Part shown: positions 26,253 to 36,360 of the stretch, piece by piece
Layout: each line of letters begins with the position of its first letter
Numbering within the stretch: the first letter of the stretch is position 1
Assembly (NCBI RefSeq): GCF_018863415.1
Contig: NZ_JAHKSN010000002.1
Location: 62,001-126,000, forward strand
Length of the DNA stretch: 64,000 nucleotides
Reading direction: 5' to 3'
Source: Deinococcus aestuarii
GTDB lineage: Bacteria > Deinococcota > Deinococci > Deinococcales > Deinococcaceae
Program-made: the position numbers and the translations under genes
The notes under the pieces: generated by a model
Seen by the model: the letters and a program-made list of their open reading frames with translations, nothing else
Told to the model about the DNA's origin: nothing
Databases searched by the model: none

Positions 26253-27587
26253 ATGAAGCCTCAACTTCTGGTTCGAACCGCGCTTGGGCTGTGTACGGCG
26301 GCGTTGATCGCGGGCTGCAACCAGGCCTCCACCGTTCCCACGGCGCAGAGCGAGCGCCCCGAGTACGTGATGAGCGTGCCCGTCACCCCGCAGGACACCC
26401 CGCAGACCCTGGGGGCGCGCTACGGCGGCCGGGTCGTCGAGCTGAACGCGGAGGCGGGCTTTGCCGTCGTGGGGCTCGACGCGGGCGCCGCGAAGACCCG
26501 GAACCTGCGCGCGCAGGCGCTGGGAGACGAGCCCGTCGCCGAGCCCAACATCGACCAGTTCCAGGCGGGCGGGATCGCGCTCATGGGCGGCGCCCGGAGC
26601 ATGTGGGCGGGCGGGGCGCGCAGCATGTGGGCGGGCGGCGCCCGGAGCATGTGGGCGGGCGGGGCACGCAGCATGTGGGCGGGCGGCACCTATGCCCTCG
26701 TCCCGGAAAACACCGCCCCGTTCAAGCAGATTCTGCTGGAAAAAGCCCACGCGCTCGCCCCCGGTCTGGGCGCAGGGGTGAAGGTCGCCGTCATCGACAC
26801 CGGCATCGACCTGGCCCACCCGGCCTTCATCGACAGCCTGGCCCCCGCGACCGAGTGGAAGGACTACGTGGGCAACGACGCGCTCCCCCAGGAGCAGGGC
26901 GTCCTCGGGGTCGGTGGGCACGGCCACGGCACGGCGGTCGCCGGGATCGTCTTGCAGGTGGCCCCCCTGGCGACCATCCTGCCGATCCGCGTGCTGGACT
27001 CGGACGGCGCGGGCGACACGGACCATGTGGCGAGCGCCATCTACTACGCCGTCGAGAAGGGCGCCCGGGTGATCAACCTCAGCCTGGGCAGCGTCACCAA
27101 GTCCGACGTGATCGAGCAGGCGGTCAAGTACGCCACCGAGAAGAAAAACGTTCTGGTCGTCTCCTCGGCGGGCAACGACAACGCCAAGACCATCACCTTC
27201 CCCGCCCAGCACGCCTCCGACGGCGCGGACGGCGAGAGAAGCCTGAGCGTGGGCAGCGTCAACGCCCTCGACCTCAAGTCCTCGTTCTCCAACTATCAGA
27301 AAGACCGGCTCGAACTGATGGCGCCCGGCGAGAACATCTTCACGGCAGGTCCCGACGGCCTGCTGGTGTCGTGGAGCGGCACGTCGATGGCGGCGCCCAT
27401 CGTGGCGGGCGGCCTCGCGCTCGCGCTCGGCCAGACGCTGGCGGTTCCCCTCAAGGACGTGACCAAGAAGATGGCCGAGACCGGCCAGGATCTCTACAAC
27501 AACGGCAGGAACTCGGCCTACAAGGATCTGCTCGGCAAGGGACGCCTCGACCTCGAGAAGTTCCTGACCAACGCGGTCAAATACTGA
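26253..27587 (+). CDS. Subtilase-family (S8) lipoprotein protease
   Basis: 444 residues. A lipoprotein signal (lipobox LIAGC, Cys22) implies membrane anchoring. The propeptide-like region contains four tandem GGARSMWA units (residues 112-143). The S8 catalytic domain follows: Asp182 in VIDTGID, His225 in GHGTAVAG, oxyanion Asn308 in SAGND, and Ser378 in SGTSMAAP. The start follows a clean AAGGAG site, and the larger open frame upstream is not coding. Divergent from a Crp/Fnr regulator. Confidence 0.95.
   Translation: MKPQLLVRTALGLCTAALIAGCNQASTVPTAQSERPEYVMSVPVTPQDTPQTLGARYGGRVVELNAEAGFAVVGLDAGAAKTRNLRAQALGDEPVAEPNIDQFQAGGIALMGGARSMWAGGARSMWAGGARSMWAGGARSMWAGGTYALVPENTAPFKQILLEKAHALAPGLGAGVKVAVIDTGIDLAHPAFIDSLAPATEWKDYVGNDALPQEQGVLGVGGHGHGTAVAGIVLQVAPLATILPIRVLDSDGAGDTDHVASAIYYAVEKGARVINLSLGSVTKSDVIEQAVKYATEKKNVLVVSSAGNDNAKTITFPAQHASDGADGERSLSVGSVNALDLKSSFSNYQKDRLELMAPGENIFTAGPDGLLVSWSGTSMAAPIVAGGLALALGQTLAVPLKDVTKKMAETGQDLYNNGRNSAYKDLLGKGRLDLEKFLTNAVKY
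26586..26681 (+). repeat. Four 24-base tandem repeats in the protease gene (GGARSMWA)
   Basis: Units at 26586, 26610, 26634 and 26658, each encoding GGARSMWA. They differ only at wobble positions and in an alternating cgc/gcc pattern (two sub-types alternate), suggesting a two-unit duplication step. They lie between the propeptide and the catalytic domain. Confidence 0.9.
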
Positions 27588-27602
27588 GCGGCACACCACG
27601 GG

Positions 27603-27637
27603 AGGACGGGGAGATCTTTTCCCCGTCCTTCCCCCTT
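27603..27637 (+). terminator. Terminator-like hairpin after the protease gene
   Basis: AGGACGGGGA pairs perfectly with TCCCCGTCCT over a seven-base loop, followed by a weak pyrimidine tract ending in TT. It lies 16 bases after the protease stop. Confidence 0.7.
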
Positions 27638-27676
27638 GTAAGACCCCGGAAAGGCGCGGGAGCACAGGATGCAGCC

Positions 27677-29707
27677 GTGCCGAGAGTCCTCGACGGAATG
27701 CCAGACGCTGGGGACCGTGACCTCCCGGAAAGGGTGGACCTGCTGAACGAGGCCGCCGCCGCGTCGCTGGGGACCGACGACGGACACGCCGTGGAGCTGG
27801 CCCTGACGGCGACCCGCCTGGCCCACGAGGGCGGGTATGCCCAGGGCGCCGCCCGCGCCAGTTACCTCCAGGGGCTGGGACATGCCGGGCGGGGAGACGG
27901 CGAGCAGGCCCTGGCGTGTTTGCAAGCGGCGCTGGTCGGCTTCGAGCACCTCGGCGACCTCGGCGGGCAGGGCGAGACGCTGGAGGCCCTGGGCCGGACG
28001 GCCTTGCAGCTCGGGGAGTTGCCCAGTGCGGAGGGGTACCTCGAAGCGGCCCTCACGCTCACCGGGCGGGAGCAGGCCGCCTCGACCGCCCGGGTCCTCA
28101 ACCTGCTCGCGGGGGTCTCCCACCGCAGCGGGGCCTATGCCCGGTCCCTGGACCGTCTACAAAAGGCGCTGGAGCTTCACCGGCAGCTCGGCAACCCGGC
28201 GGAGGAGGCCAACCTGTTGTGTAACATCGGCGTCTTGCAGATCAGCCTCGGGGCCTATCCCGACGCGCTCACCAACCTGACCCGGTCGTATCACCTGCTC
28301 AACAGCAGCGTCCAGAACGAGCGAACGAAGGGGATCGTCCTGATCAACCTGGGCCTGCTCTACACCGAGATCGGCGAGTCGCAACATGCCCTGGCGTACT
28401 TCCGCGAGGCCCTGCAAACCGCCCGCTCCCGCGAGGACCGGCTGATGGAGGCGACGGCCACCCTGAACGTGGGCATCGCCCAGGAAAGGTCCGGCGACGA
28501 CGGGCAGGCCGAGCACTCCTTCCGGGAGGCGCTCGGGCTCTCACGGGCGGTCCAGTACCGGCCCGGCGAACTGTCCGCCCTCGACGGCCTGGGCAACATC
28601 TTCGCGGGGCGCGGCCAGTGGCGCGAGGCGGCGGCCGCCCACGCGGAGGCCGTCACCATCGCCCGCGAGATCGAGGACCTGGAGGGCGAACTCGACGCCC
28701 TGCGCCACCTCGGGGAGGTCCAGGCGGAACTGGGCGACCTCGGCGCCGCGCTGGTGTCCCTGGAGCGGGTGCTCACCCTGGCCCAGGAGGCCGATCACCG
28801 GAAAACCGTCTATGAGGCTCACCGGGCGCTGGCGGAGGTCCACAAGCGGGCGCGCGACTTCGAGCGGGCCCTGCACCACCACGAGCGGTACCACGAGGGC
28901 GAACGGGCCCTGTTCAACGAGGAGAGCGACAAGAAGACGGGCGAGCTGAGCGCCCGCTTCGACGTGGAGCGCGCCCGCCACGACGCCGAGATGCAGCGCC
29001 TCCAGCGCGCGATGGCCGAGACGGCACGTGAGGAGGCCGAGGCCCTCGTCCGCGAGCGCACCCACGAGCTGGAGCAGGCGCAGGTGGAGATCGTCACCCG
29101 GCTGGCGGTAGCCGCCGAGTACCGCGACGACCTGACCGGCGAGCACACCTGGCGGGTGGGGCACGTCTCGGCCCTGATCGCGCGGGAACTGGGGCTCCCG
29201 CAAGGGGACGTGGCCCTGCTGCGCATCGCCGCGCGGCTGCACGACGTGGGCAAGATCGGGATTCCCGACGCCATCTTGCTCAAGCCCGGCAAATTTACCC
29301 CCGAGGAGTTCGAGCGCATGAAGGCCCACACCCTGATCGGCGCGCGCATCCTCTCGGGCGGCCACTCCCGGCTCCTGCGCATGGCCGAGGAGATCGCGGA
29401 GTCGCACCACGAGCGCTGGGACGGCGCGGGCTACCCGCTCGGGCGGGCCGGGGTGGGTATCCCGGTCACCGGCCGCATCGTCGCGGTGGCCGACGTGTTC
29501 GACGCCCTGACGAGCGAGCGGCCCTACAAGCGGGCGTGGCCGCGCGAGGACGTCCTCGCCGAGTTGAGACGGAACGCGGGAACCCAGTTTGACCCCGAGG
29601 TCGTGGAGGCGGGGCTGCGGGTCTTCACGCGGGTGGACTTCCCCCACCTGATGCGCGAGGAGACGGCGAGTGCCCCGCCGGTCACCGGGGTGCTCACCCA
29701 CCCGTGA
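27677..29707 (+). CDS. TPR protein with C-terminal HD-GYP phosphodiesterase domain
   Basis: 676 residues. TPR helix pairs run from about residue 40 to 400 (eight to ten repeats), then an Arg/Glu-rich coiled coil (400-472), then an HD-GYP domain: HD at 522-523 in [10 protein letters not shown] and GYP at 585-587 in [16 protein letters not shown] domains hydrolyse cyclic di-GMP. A large TPR input with no PAS, GAF or receiver domain is less usual and implies a protein or peptide partner as the signal. GTG 27677 with AGGA is chosen; ATG 27698 is the alternative. No signal peptide, so cytosolic. Confidence 0.92.
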   Translation: MPRVLDGMPDAGDRDLPERVDLLNEAAAASLGTDDGHAVELALTATRLAHEGGYAQGAARASYLQGLGHAGRGDGEQALACLQAALVGFEHLGDLGGQGETLEALGRTALQLGELPSAEGYLEAALTLTGREQAASTARVLNLLAGVSHRSGAYARSLDRLQKALELHRQLGNPAEEANLLCNIGVLQISLGAYPDALTNLTRSYHLLNSSVQNERTKGIVLINLGLLYTEIGESQHALAYFREALQTARSREDRLMEATATLNVGIAQERSGDDGQAEHSFREALGLSRAVQYRPGELSALDGLGNIFAGRGQWREAAAAHAEAVTIAREIEDLEGELDALRHLGEVQAELGDLGAALVSLERVLTLAQEADHRKTVYEAHRALAEVHKRARDFERALHHHERYHEGERALFNEESDKKTGELSARFDVERARHDAEMQRLQRAMAETAREEAEALVRERTHELEQAQVEIVTRLAVAAEYRDDLTGEHTWRVGHVSALIARELGLPQGDVALLRIAARLHDVGKIGIPDAILLKPGKFTPEEFERMKAHTLIGARILSGGHSRLLRMAEEIAESHHERWDGAGYPLGRAGVGIPVTGRIVAVADVFDALTSERPYKRAWPREDVLAELRRNAGTQFDPEVVEAGLRVFTRVDFPHLMREETASAPPVTGVLTHP

Positions 29708-29772
29708 GGGGTGGCGGGGCCAAGGGCCCGCCCAAGCCGCGCGGCCCGGCCCGCTGCGCTACAGTTCCCCGC

Positions 29773-30462
<690 letters not shown>

Positions 30463-30565
30463 CGGGTGGCTTGTGGACAAAGAGGGTGGGGGTGGGAGGC
30501 AGAGGCCACGTTTCCCACCTCGCTGTCCTTTCTCTCCAGGCGACAAGCCACAGGCCACCCGCCCT
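30463..30565. repeat. Inverted repeat between convergent genes (GTGGCTTGT family)
   Basis: Left arm GGTGGCCTGTAGCGGGTGGC then TTGTGGA; right arm, read on the other strand, GGGTGGCCTGTGGCTTGTCGCC. The arms face each other across about 45 bases between the LolD-like gene and the Old-Yellow-Enzyme gene. Similar CTTGT/GTGGC-rich sequence recurs in the gaps at 38225-38318, 40003-40044 and 53905-53970. It could act as a bidirectional terminator. Confidence 0.6.
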
Positions 30566-31678
30566 CTACCACCCGGCCCGCGCGTACACGTCCGGCAGGG
30601 CGGGCGTGAGGCCGAACTCGCGGGCGGCCCGCTGCGGCCAGTGGGGGTCGCGCAGGAAGGCGCGGGCGACGGCGGTGAGGTCGGCCATCCCTTCCGCGAG
30701 CACCTGCTCGGCCTGGGCGGGGGTATCGATCATGCCGACCGCCATCGTGAGCAGGTCGGGGACCTCGCGCCTCACGCGGGCGGCGAAGGGGGCCTGATAG
30801 AGCGGGCCGGGGGTGATCTGCTGCGCTGGCGTCAGGCCGCCGCTGCTCACGTCGAGCACGTCCACCCCCTCGAAGCGGAGCAGGCCCGCGAGGGCGACGG
30901 TCTGGTCCACGTCCCAGCCGCCGGGCGCCCAGTCGGTCGCGCTGACGCGTACGAAGAGGGGCAGGTGCATCGGCCACGCCGCCCGCACGGCCCGGACGAC
31001 CTCCAGCAGGAAACGGGTGCGGTTCTCGAAGGAGCCGCCGTACTCGTCGGTGCGCGTGTTGGCGAGCGGCGAGAGGAACTGGTGGAGGAGGTAACCGTGC
31101 GCGGCGTGGATCTCGGCGGCGTCGAACCCCGCCATCTGCGCGCGGCGGGCGGCGGCGGCGAAGTCGGCGGTCACCCGGCGGATATCGTCCACCGTCATGG
31201 CGGTCGGGTGCGGGAAGACTTCGTTGTACCCCTCGTCGCCCGGCCCGAGGACCGGCCAGCCCCCCGCCTCGGTGGGCACCGCGCCCCGCCCGCGCCAGGG
31301 GGCGTAGGTGCTCGCCTTGCGGCCCGCGTGGGCGAGCTGCACGCCGATCAAAGCGCCGTACCGGTGCACGAAGTCGGTGATGTGCCCCAGCGGGACGATC
31401 TGCTCGTCGGTCCACAGGCCGAGGTCTTCCGGGCTGATGCGGCCCTCCGGGGAGACGGCGGTCGCCTCGGTGAAGATCAGCCCCGCCCCGCCGAGCGCGA
31501 ACTGCCCGAGGTGGGCGAGGTGGAAGTCGTTCGCCAGCCCGCCCTGCGCGCTGTACATGCACATCGGCGAGACGACCGCGCGGTTTTGCAGGGTCAGGCT
31601 GCGGAGTTTGAGCGGCGTGAACAGCAGAGGCGGGGTCCCGCTCGCGGGGGTGGTCAGCGTGGCGCCGGGCTGGGTCAT
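30566..31678 (-). CDS. Old-Yellow-Enzyme NADH:flavin oxidoreductase (YqjM-like)
   Basis: 370 residues, FMN-binding TIM barrel. The classical-YqjM N-terminus (LFTPLKLRSLTLQNRAVVSPMCMYSA) places a cysteine near the flavin. Further motifs are GVQLAHAGRKA, the substrate-binding HAAHGYLLHQFLSP (His-His pair) and the C-terminal AVARAFLRDPHW. Such enzymes reduce activated C=C bonds and electrophilic xenobiotics. TAAATT six bases before ATG 31678 indicates a leaderless mRNA. Confidence 0.94.
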   Translation of the reverse strand: MTQPGATLTTPASGTPPLLFTPLKLRSLTLQNRAVVSPMCMYSAQGGLANDFHLAHLGQFALGGAGLIFTEATAVSPEGRISPEDLGLWTDEQIVPLGHITDFVHRYGALIGVQLAHAGRKASTYAPWRGRGAVPTEAGGWPVLGPGDEGYNEVFPHPTAMTVDDIRRVTADFAAAARRAQMAGFDAAEIHAAHGYLLHQFLSPLANTRTDEYGGSFENRTRFLLEVVRAVRAAWPMHLPLFVRVSATDWAPGGWDVDQTVALAGLLRFEGVDVLDVSSGGLTPAQQITPGPLYQAPFAARVRREVPDLLTMAVGMIDTPAQAEQVLAEGMADLTAVARAFLRDPHWPQRAAREFGLTPALPDVYARAGW

Positions 31679-31969
31679 GCCCCGAATTTAGCCACCCCCG
31701 CCCCCCCCGCGCCAGATGGCGCACGCTTCATGTGGGGTCGGGGGTGAAGGCAGGAACAGCCCCCAGGGTGGGCGTGTGGGCACTGCCCAGGGACGCCACG
31801 GCGGGGAGATCACGCTCCGGAACGGCACACGCCCGTCCGGTCCGGTTCCGCGTGAAGGGCTCGCCGCACCGGGTGGCGCTCAGGTTGCCAGGCGTGTGCT
31901 CGGCAAACGTCGAGAGGGAGGGGGGGCAGGTCGGGAGTGCCCCTGGCCCACCTCCCCGAGTCCTCCAGC
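31679..31969. other. Intergenic region upstream of the OYE gene
   Basis: Between the OYE start and the stop of the XdhC-like gene (both minus strand). Apart from the leaderless promoter of the OYE gene at its left edge I see no ORF, hairpin with a T-tract or repeat worth naming. Confidence 0.6.
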
Positions 31970-33058
31970 TCAGGCCTCGGGCGCGGGGGCCCTCAGGTAC
32001 CGCTCGGGCTCCTTGAGGAAGCGGCGCTTGCAGTTGGGGCAACTGAAGTAGTAGCGCGTGCCCTCGTGGTCGGCGAAGTGCAGCGCCCCCGCGATCCGCA
32101 CCCGCTCGCCGTCCACCGGGCTGACGGCGAACTCCGGGCTGTCCCCCGGCCCGGACGCGGACGGTTCGCCGACCTGGGGCGCCCGGGCCGGAGCTGGGGG
32201 CGTGGCCCCGGCCGACTGGGCCTCCACGTCACGCCGCCCGCCCCGGCGCTCCGCGATCAGCCCCGCCAGGATAGACACGGCGACCTCGCCCGGCGTGCGG
32301 GCCCCCAGGTCCAGACCGGCCGGGGCACGAATGCGGCCCGTCTGCTCGGGGCCGAGGCCCTGGAGGTGCAGCAACTCCACCACGCTCGCGGCCCGGCGGC
32401 GGCTCGCCAGCAGCGAGACCGAGCCCACGCCCGCGCGCAGCAGCGCCTCCAGCGCCAGCTCGTCGTAGTGCCCCTGGGAGGCGACGACGGCGGACAGCCC
32501 GGCGCGCAGCGGGGCGGGCAGGGCCTCCAGGGCGGCGCCCAGCTCCTCCAGCGTGGGTCCCTGCGCGCCGGGCTCCAGATCGCGGCGTTCCTCAGCGGTG
32601 ACCACCCGCCACACCCGCTCGCCCACCGTCTCCCCCAGCCGCGCCACCAGCTCGGCCACCGGGGTCAGGCCCACCACCAGCAGGGTCCGGGTGGGCAGGT
32701 GGGGTTCGAGGTACACGTTCACCGAGCCCTCAGAGGCGCAGGTCATGGGCACGACGACCTCGGTCTCGCTCACCCCGGCAGCCGGAAACTCCGAGGCGTC
32801 GGGGCGGATCATCACCAGCCGGGGTTGCCCGAGGTCCAGGGCCAGCAGCGCGTGTTTCCGGACGATCTCCCGCGAACAGGCGCCGCCGACGAAGCCCTCC
32901 ATCCGGCCATCCGGATGGATGATCGCCCGGTCTCCCAGGTGCGAGGACACCGGGGCCCGGCGCATAACCACCGTGGCCGTCACGAAGCTTTGTCCCGCCG
33001 TCTCCAGCGCCGCGATGCGCGCGAAATGGCCGGAGCGGGACGAGAACTCAGGGGACAT
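31970..33058 (-). CDS. XdhC/CoxI-family molybdoenzyme maturation protein with C-terminal YHS domain
   Basis: 362 residues. The XdhC/CoxI region at the N-terminus (TATVVMRRAPVSSHLGDRAIIHPDGRMEGFVGGAC, about 26-62) is followed by a Rossmann-like C-domain (TLLVVGLTPVAELVARLGE) and a variable Pro/Ala linker. A YHS-type metal-binding domain (about 315-358) then carries YFSCPNCKRRFLKEPERYL. XdhC proteins bind and sulfurate the molybdenum cofactor; CoxI/CoxF are the CO dehydrogenase equivalents. Downstream of the cox subunits in the same orientation. The fused YHS domain could handle copper for the Mo-Cu site, which is inference. ATG 33058 has AGGAGG upstream. Confidence 0.88.
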   Translation of the reverse strand: MSPEFSSRSGHFARIAALETAGQSFVTATVVMRRAPVSSHLGDRAIIHPDGRMEGFVGGACSREIVRKHALLALDLGQPRLVMIRPDASEFPAAGVSETEVVVPMTCASEGSVNVYLEPHLPTRTLLVVGLTPVAELVARLGETVGERVWRVVTAEERRDLEPGAQGPTLEELGAALEALPAPLRAGLSAVVASQGHYDELALEALLRAGVGSVSLLASRRRAASVVELLHLQGLGPEQTGRIRAPAGLDLGARTPGEVAVSILAGLIAERRGGRRDVEAQSAGATPPAPARAPQVGEPSASGPGDSPEFAVSPVDGERVRIAGALHFADHEGTRYYFSCPNCKRRFLKEPERYLRAPAPEA

Positions 33059-33421
33059 GGTTGAGGGTACCTCCTGGGGGTGTGACGTGGGGGACGGCGT
33101 GACGGATGCGGTCTTATGCTCCCTCTCCCCTCGCGGGAGAGGGTTGGGGTGAGGGGGCAGGCGAGCCAACTTCACGGCCAGGAAGATGGTTTCACCTTTC
33201 CTCTTGGCCTCTGGACGGCGTGACGGTTCACCCCCTCTCCTGCGGAGCTGTGCCAGTCCCAGCCTCCCCCCTCAAGGGAGAAGAGCAAAAAACATCGTCT
33301 CAGCCGTCCTTGTTCTGTCGAAGTCCAACAAAATGCCTATAGGTTCCTGACTCTCAGGGCCGGAGGGAGAGCGAACCCAATTCTGCGTCCGCTCCCCCTC
33401 CTCATCCAGCCGCGTCCGGAC
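33059..33421. repeat. Intergenic repeats between coxL and the XdhC-like gene
   Basis: 363 bases without a gene. 33118-33157 is a copy of the CCCTCTCCC / GGGAGAGGG ... GGGGTGAGGGGG palindrome seen at 3439, 42111, 43543 and 47617. 33228-33290 is a degenerate copy. The rest is unremarkable. The hairpin could attenuate or protect the coxMSL transcript upstream of xdhC. Confidence 0.65.
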
Positions 33422-35773
33422 TCAGACCGGCTGACCCTCCGCCTCGCGGATGGCGCTCCACACCTTCTCGCGGGTGAGCGGCATGTCGAGGTGGCGCACG
33501 CCCAGGGGCGAGAGGGCGTCGATCACCGCGTTGACGAAGGCGGCGGGCGAGCCGACGTTGGGGCTCTCGCCGATGCTCTTGGCGCCGATGGGGTGGTGGG
33601 GGCTGGGGGTGACGGTGCTGCCCGTCTCCCACTTCGGGGTCTCCAGCGACGTGGGAATCAGGTACTCGGTGAAGTTGGTGGCGAGGTTGTTGCCGTACTC
33701 GTCGTAGGGAATCTCCTGCATGAAGGCGATGGCGAAGCCCTCCGCCAGCCCGCCGTGAATCTGGCCCTCCACGATCATCGGGTTGATGACCGTGCCGCAG
33801 TCGTCTACCGCGAGGAAGCGCCGCACCTTCACCTCGCCCGTCTCGCGGTCCACGTCCACCACCGCGACGTAGGTGCCGTGCGGAAAGACCATGTTGGGCG
33901 GGTCGTAGTAGAGGGTCGCCTCCAGACCGGGCTCGTTGTCGCCGGGGTTGGTGTAGGCGGCGAAGGCGACCTGCTGCATCGTCACCGACTGGCTGGGGGC
34001 GCCCATGACCTGAAACTTGTAGTTCTTCCACTCCACGTCTTGCTCGTCGGCTTCGAGCAGGTGCGCGGCGATCTTCCTCGCCTTGTCCCGGATCTTGCGG
34101 GCCGCCAGGGCGAGCGCGCCGCCCGCGACCGGCGTGGAGCGGCTGGCGTAGGTGCCCAGACCGTAGGGCGAGGTGTCGGTGTCGCCCTCCTCCACCAGGA
34201 AGTTCTGGGGGTCGAGGCCCAGCTCCTCGGCCACGATCTGCGCCCAGGTCGTCTCGTGCCCCTGGCCCTGCGACTTGCTGCCCGTGCGGATGATGCCCGA
34301 GCCGCTGGGGTGAATGCGGATTTCGGCGCCGTCGAACATCTTGATGCCCAGGATGTCGAACTGCTTCGACGGCCCCGCCCCCGTCACCTCCGTGAAGGAG
34401 CTGAGGCCGATGCCCATGAGTTCGCCGCGCGCCCGCTTCTCGGCCTGCTCTTTCAGGAGGTCGGCGTACCCGATCTTTTCGAGCGCCACGTCGAGCGTCT
34501 TCTCGTAGTCGCCGCTGTCGTAGGTGAAGCTCAGGGGCGAGGCGTAGGGGAACTGCTCGGGCCGCAGGAAGTTTTTTCGGCGCAGCTCCACCGGGTCCAT
34601 GCCGAGGTCGTCGGCCAAGATGTCCATCGCGCGCTCGATGCAGTAGGCGGCCTCCGTCACGCGGAAGGAGCAGCGGTAGGCGATGCCGCCGGGCATCTTG
34701 TTCGTGTAGTAGGCGTCTACCTTCGCGTAGGCCTGCGGCACGTCGTACGACCCGGTGATGATGCCGAACATGCCCGCCGGGTACTTGCTGGGGTCGGCGG
34801 CGGCGTCGAAGGCCCCGTGGTCGGCCACCGTGTTCACCTTCAGGGCGGTGATCTTGCCCTCGGCGTCGGCCCCGAGTTCGATGTCCATGTGGTAGTCGCG
34901 GGCGAAGGACGAAGAGAGGTTCTCGGTGCGCGTCTCGATCCACTTCACGGGCCGCCCGATCACCAGCGCCCCCGCGATGGCGCAGACGTAGCCGGGGTAC
35001 ACGGGCACCTTGTTGCCGAAACCGCCGCCGATGTCGGGGGCGATCACCCGGATCTTGTCCTCAGGGATGCCGGTGACGAGGAAGAGGGCCGTGCGGTACA
35101 CGTGCGGCGCCTGCGAGGTGACGTAGAAGTTCAGCCGCCCCATCACGTCGAACTCGGCGATGCAGCCGCAGGTCTCCAGCGGCGCGGCGTGGACCCGCTG
35201 GTACTTGATGTGCTGGCGGACGACGTGGGCACTTTCCGCGAGGGCACGGTCGGCCTCCTCCTCCTGCCCGACCTCCCACTCGAAGATGTGGTTCGTCTGC
35301 GCCTCGCGGTCGGCGCGGATGATCACCTCGTCGGTCCTGGCGTGGTAGGGGTCCACCACGGCGGGCAGCGGCTCGTACTCGACCTCCACGAGTTCGGCGG
35401 CGTCGTAGGCGGCCTCCCTCGTCTCGGCGAAGACGGCGGCGACCTCCTGGTGCTGGTAGAGAACCTTGCCGTCGGCGAGCACCATCTGGGTGTCGAAGCC
35501 GTGGAAGGTCGGCAGGCGCCCGACCCCGTGGGCGTTGAGCTCCTTGGCGGTGACGACGGCGACCGCGCCGGGCACCTTCATGGCCTCCGTGGAGTCGATG
35601 TTCAGGATGTTGGCGTGCGGGTAGGGGCTGTGCACGAGCGCCATGTAGAGCTGGCCCGGGAGGTTGATGTCGTCGAGGTAACGGCCCTTGCCCTGGAGGA
35701 AGCGCGGGTCCTCGCGGCGCTTCATGGACTTGCCGATGGCGTGCTTTTCGGGGGTGGTGTCGGGAATGCCCAT
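33422..35773 (-). CDS. coxL: Aerobic carbon monoxide dehydrogenase large subunit, form I
   Basis: 783 residues. The active-site loop AYRCSFR (codons at 34661-34681, Cys368) is the diagnostic sequence of form I CoxL, whose cysteine binds the copper of the Mo-Cu site; form II enzymes have AYRGAGR. Other features: the cofactor-binding PDIGGGFGNKVPVYPG, the active-site glutamate at about 736 in SIGESPNVGSP, and the overall xanthine-oxidase-family fold. CoxL oxidises CO to CO2 and hands electrons to the FeS and FAD subunits. ATG with a GGAG site. The genes for further Cox accessory proteins (CoxD, E, F, G) are not next to it. Confidence 0.93.
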   Translation of the reverse strand: MGIPDTTPEKHAIGKSMKRREDPRFLQGKGRYLDDINLPGQLYMALVHSPYPHANILNIDSTEAMKVPGAVAVVTAKELNAHGVGRLPTFHGFDTQMVLADGKVLYQHQEVAAVFAETREAAYDAAELVEVEYEPLPAVVDPYHARTDEVIIRADREAQTNHIFEWEVGQEEEADRALAESAHVVRQHIKYQRVHAAPLETCGCIAEFDVMGRLNFYVTSQAPHVYRTALFLVTGIPEDKIRVIAPDIGGGFGNKVPVYPGYVCAIAGALVIGRPVKWIETRTENLSSSFARDYHMDIELGADAEGKITALKVNTVADHGAFDAAADPSKYPAGMFGIITGSYDVPQAYAKVDAYYTNKMPGGIAYRCSFRVTEAAYCIERAMDILADDLGMDPVELRRKNFLRPEQFPYASPLSFTYDSGDYEKTLDVALEKIGYADLLKEQAEKRARGELMGIGLSSFTEVTGAGPSKQFDILGIKMFDGAEIRIHPSGSGIIRTGSKSQGQGHETTWAQIVAEELGLDPQNFLVEEGDTDTSPYGLGTYASRSTPVAGGALALAARKIRDKARKIAAHLLEADEQDVEWKNYKFQVMGAPSQSVTMQQVAFAAYTNPGDNEPGLEATLYYDPPNMVFPHGTYVAVVDVDRETGEVKVRRFLAVDDCGTVINPMIVEGQIHGGLAEGFAIAFMQEIPYDEYGNNLATNFTEYLIPTSLETPKWETGSTVTPSPHHPIGAKSIGESPNVGSPAAFVNAVIDALSPLGVRHLDMPLTREKVWSAIREAEGQPV

Positions 35774-35850
35774 AGGAGTCCTCCGGCGGGGTCGGGAGCG
35801 GCTTTGGCGTTCAGGCGGGGGGGCCCGGTTCTACGTTCCGGGAGACAGGC

Positions 35851-36360
35851 TCAGTCGTCCGCCGCCGTGCTCGCGCTCGCCGCCATCGCCCCCGCCGCCT
35901 GCTGCACGGCCTTGACGATGTTGTTGTAGCCCGTGCAGCGGCACAGGTTGCCCGACAGGCCCTCCCGGATCTCGTGCTCGCTGGGGTCGGGGTTGCGGGA
36001 GAGCAGGGCGAGGCTGGTCATCATCATCCCCGGGGTGCAGTAGCCGCATTGCAGGCCGTGCTGGTCGGAGAAGGCCTGCTGGATGGGGTGGAGCTGCCCG
36101 CCCTGCGCCAGCCCCTCGACCGTCTGGATGGAGTGGCCCTCCGCCATCGGGGCGAACACCGTGCAGGACTTGACGGGGGCGCCGTCCATCAGCACCACGC
36201 AGCAGCCGCAGCTCGACGAGTCGCAGCCGACGTGGGTGCCCGTCAGGCCCGCCTGCTCGCGGATGAAGTGGGCGAGCAGGGTGCGGGGCTCGACGTAGCC
36301 CGTGACGGGGCGACCGTTGACGGTCATGGAGACGGGAAGCTTGGAGGGGGGGGTGGTCAT
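35851..36360 (-). CDS. coxS: CO dehydrogenase small (2Fe-2S) subunit
   Basis: 169 residues. N-terminal plant-type ferredoxin domain with [10 protein letters not shown] (cluster ligands) and a fourth ligand in KSCTVFA; C-terminal helical domain with [11 protein letters not shown] and [11 protein letters not shown], the second 2Fe-2S cluster. The start ATG 36360 overlaps the coxM stop as ATGA. The C-terminal tail is longer than in most CoxS (Ala/Ser-rich end). Electrons pass from the molybdenum site through it to FAD. Confidence 0.95.
   Translation of the reverse strand: MTTPPSKLPVSMTVNGRPVTGYVEPRTLLAHFIREQAGLTGTHVGCDSSSCGCCVVLMDGAPVKSCTVFAPMAEGHSIQTVEGLAQGGQLHPIQQAFSDQHGLQCGYCTPGMMMTSLALLSRNPDPSEHEIREGLSGNLCRCTGYNNIVKAVQQAAGAMAASASTAADD

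Noticed and set aside
26586..26681. Tandem 24-base units as a CRISPR-like array
   Set aside because: No spacers; units are contiguous, in-frame and encode a repeated octapeptide.
26067..27665. 532-residue minus-strand ORF opposite the subtilase
   Set aside because: Shadow. Its [17 protein letters not shown] repeat is only the antisense of the GGARSMWA repeat.
33491..35929. 812-residue plus-strand ORF opposite coxL
   Set aside because: Shadow; coxL has catalytic motifs and correct length.
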